NCBI GenBank assembly: GCA_913775315.1
Contig: CAJYIX010000020.1
Coordinates: forward strand, 124,001-188,000
Length of the DNA stretch: 64,000 nt
Reading direction: 5' to 3'
Source of the DNA: an uncultured Sphingomonas sp.
Lineage (GTDB): Bacteria; Pseudomonadota; Alphaproteobacteria; Sphingomonadales; Sphingomonadaceae
Shown: in pieces, positions 63,100-64,000 of the stretch
How positions within the stretch are numbered: position 1 is the first letter of the stretch
Layout: the number at the start of each line of letters is the position of its first letter
Notes under the pieces: generated by a model
Database searches by the model: none
Told to the model about the DNA's origin: nothing
The model's input: the letters and a program-made list of their open reading frames with translations, nothing else
Made by a program: the position numbers and the translations under genes

Positions 63100-64000
63100 G
63101 TGCGCGCGCAAGCCATCAATCGGGTGATCGCCGGGGCGTTCGTCGCACTCGCGCTGACCGCCGCCGCGCCCGATCCGGGCAAGCCGCCGCTCACCGCGCA
63201 GACCGCGCTGTCGGGCGGGCCGATCGACCCCGAACAGGCGAAGCTGACGTTCGAGACCGCCGACCTGTCGTTCGAGATATTCCCGGAGCGACAGGCGCTG
63301 AGCGGCGTTGCGCTGCTCACCTTCACCGCCAAGGCGCCGCTGACCCGCCTCGTCATCGACCTCGACCGCAACCTGCCGGTCAGCGCGATAGCGATCGACG
63401 GACAGGCGCAGGGCAAGGGCGCGTGGCGTAATCCGGAGGGGCGGATGACGATCGACCTGCCCCGCCCGGTCGCGGCGGGCGCGCAGGTCACGGCGCGCAT
63501 CGCCTATGGCGGGACGCCGCACGTCGCGGTGCGCGCGCCTTGGGACGGCGGCTTCGTCTGGTCGAAGGCGCCCACCGGCGAACCCTGGATCGCGACCGCG
63601 GTTCAGGGCGAGGGCTGCGACCTGTTCTGGCCATGCATCGACGCGCCGACGTTCGAGCCGAAGACCATCGACCTGCACATCACCGTGCCACGGGGGCTGT
63701 CGGCGCCGTCGAACGGCAGACTGGTTGGGATCGACACGCTGCCCGACGGCCGCACGCGCTGGAACTGGCGGGCGAAGAACCCCAACACCTATGCGATCGC
63801 GCTCAACATCGGCCCCTATGAGGAGATGAAGGGCACGCATCGCAGCGCCTATGGCAACGACATCCCGCTTCATTTCTGGCACCTGAAAGGCAATGCCGAC
63901 AAGGCGCGCGGACTGTTCGCCGAGTTCGGCCCGACGATCGACTTCTTCGAGCGCGAGGTCGGCCCCTACCCCTTTGCGGACGAGAAGGTGGGCGTGGTCG
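63100..64000 (+). CDS. M1-family metallopeptidase (aminopeptidase), 3' end cut by the window edge
   Basis: The frame is open from a GTG at 63100 (or a GTG at 63124) to the window end, 300 codons. An N-terminal leader (VIAGAFVALALTAAA) suggests export. The body matches the N-terminal saddle domain of M1 aminopeptidases: LSFEIFPERQALSGVALLTF, WIATAVQGEGCDLFWPCIDAPTFEPKTIDLHITVP and FFEREVGPYPFADEKVGVV. The GxMEN and HExxH motifs would lie beyond the edge. Start uncertain: neither GTG has a good ribosome-binding site. Divergent from lon with a 49-bp gap. Confidence 0.85.
   Translation, partial: MRAQAINRVIAGAFVALALTAAAPDPGKPPLTAQTALSGGPIDPEQAKLTFETADLSFEIFPERQALSGVALLTFTAKAPLTRLVIDLDRNLPVSAIAIDGQAQGKGAWRNPEGRMTIDLPRPVAAGAQVTARIAYGGTPHVAVRAPWDGGFVWSKAPTGEPWIATAVQGEGCDLFWPCIDAPTFEPKTIDLHITVPRGLSAPSNGRLVGIDTLPDGRTRWNWRAKNPNTYAIALNIGPYEEMKGTHRSAYGNDIPLHFWHLKGNADKARGLFAEFGPTIDFFEREVGPYPFADEKVGVV

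Noticed and set aside
1-64000. CRISPR arrays, insertion sequences, integrases or prophage genes.
   Set aside because: No regularly spaced repeats, transposase or phage structural proteins were seen on either strand.

Overview
This 64 kb window is a GC-rich stretch of chromosome with dense, strand-alternating operons. It most likely comes from a sphingomonad (Alphaproteobacteria, Sphingomonas or a close relative). The inference rests on the chvI-chvG-hprK-rapZ-EIIA-HPr cluster, the presence of both CckA and DivL (the latter with Tyr in place of the phospho-accepting His), an XrtA-type exosortase/exopolysaccharide locus, and REP-like GAAG hairpins. There is no CRISPR array, insertion sequence, rRNA operon or recognisable prophage.

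Layout. 1-5.4 kb: cut-off tesB, a DUF4174 protein, an EamA transporter, then on the minus strand yajC-secD-secF and a Mth938-like protein. 5.6-8.2 kb: a soluble CBS-type chemoreceptor with two candidate regulatory sites in front of it, tRNA-Pro(GGG) and two orphan hypothetical genes. 8.2-20.6 kb: a ten-gene, mostly overlapping minus-strand XrtA operon covering polysaccharide export, chain length control, a tyrosine autokinase, an outer-membrane beta-barrel, an ATPase, a deacetylase, a FemAB-like protein, a glycosyltransferase, an exosortase-EpsI fusion and an amidotransferase. 20.8-23.6 kb: a single-domain response regulator and CckA. 23.7-28.1 kb: ChvI/ChvG and the PTS-like phosphorelay. 28.2-33.1 kb: a small protein, an IF-1 paralogue, an MbcA/ParS-like protein, a GFA protein, a TrmH-type methyltransferase and bioF-bioD-bioA, with bioA broken by one in-frame stop.

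33.2-36.8 kb: tRNA-His, a leucine dehydrogenase-type enzyme, a TPR protein, a GspE-like protein that has lost its ATPase motifs, and a 2OG-Fe(II) oxygenase. 36.9-41.3 kb: a surface or secreted lipoprotein and a TonB-dependent receptor, preceded by an array of four GTCAC units that resembles tandem Pho boxes. 41.8-53.0 kb: a minus-strand block divL-tsaE-amgK-murU-addB-addA-trxA (cell-cycle control, tRNA t6A, cell-wall recycling, recombinational repair, thioredoxin). 53.2-64 kb: envelope lipoproteins, YbjN-proC, a hemerythrin gene behind an EcfG-like promoter, a FadL porin, purC, a DUF4168 protein, tRNA-Val(CAC), HU, Lon and the start of an M1 aminopeptidase.

How the parts connect. Several modules concern the envelope and its control: XrtA polysaccharide, ChvG/ChvI, AmgK/MurU recycling and the TonB/lipoprotein pair. 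Candidate binding sites (CtrA-like, Pho-like, EcfG-like) suggest cell-cycle, phosphate and general-stress inputs; they were found by eye and are untested. The strongest anomalies are the bioA nonsense codon, the motif-dead GspE-like protein, the Pho-like array over the lipoprotein/TonB pair, and the infA-paralogue/MbcA-like gene pair.
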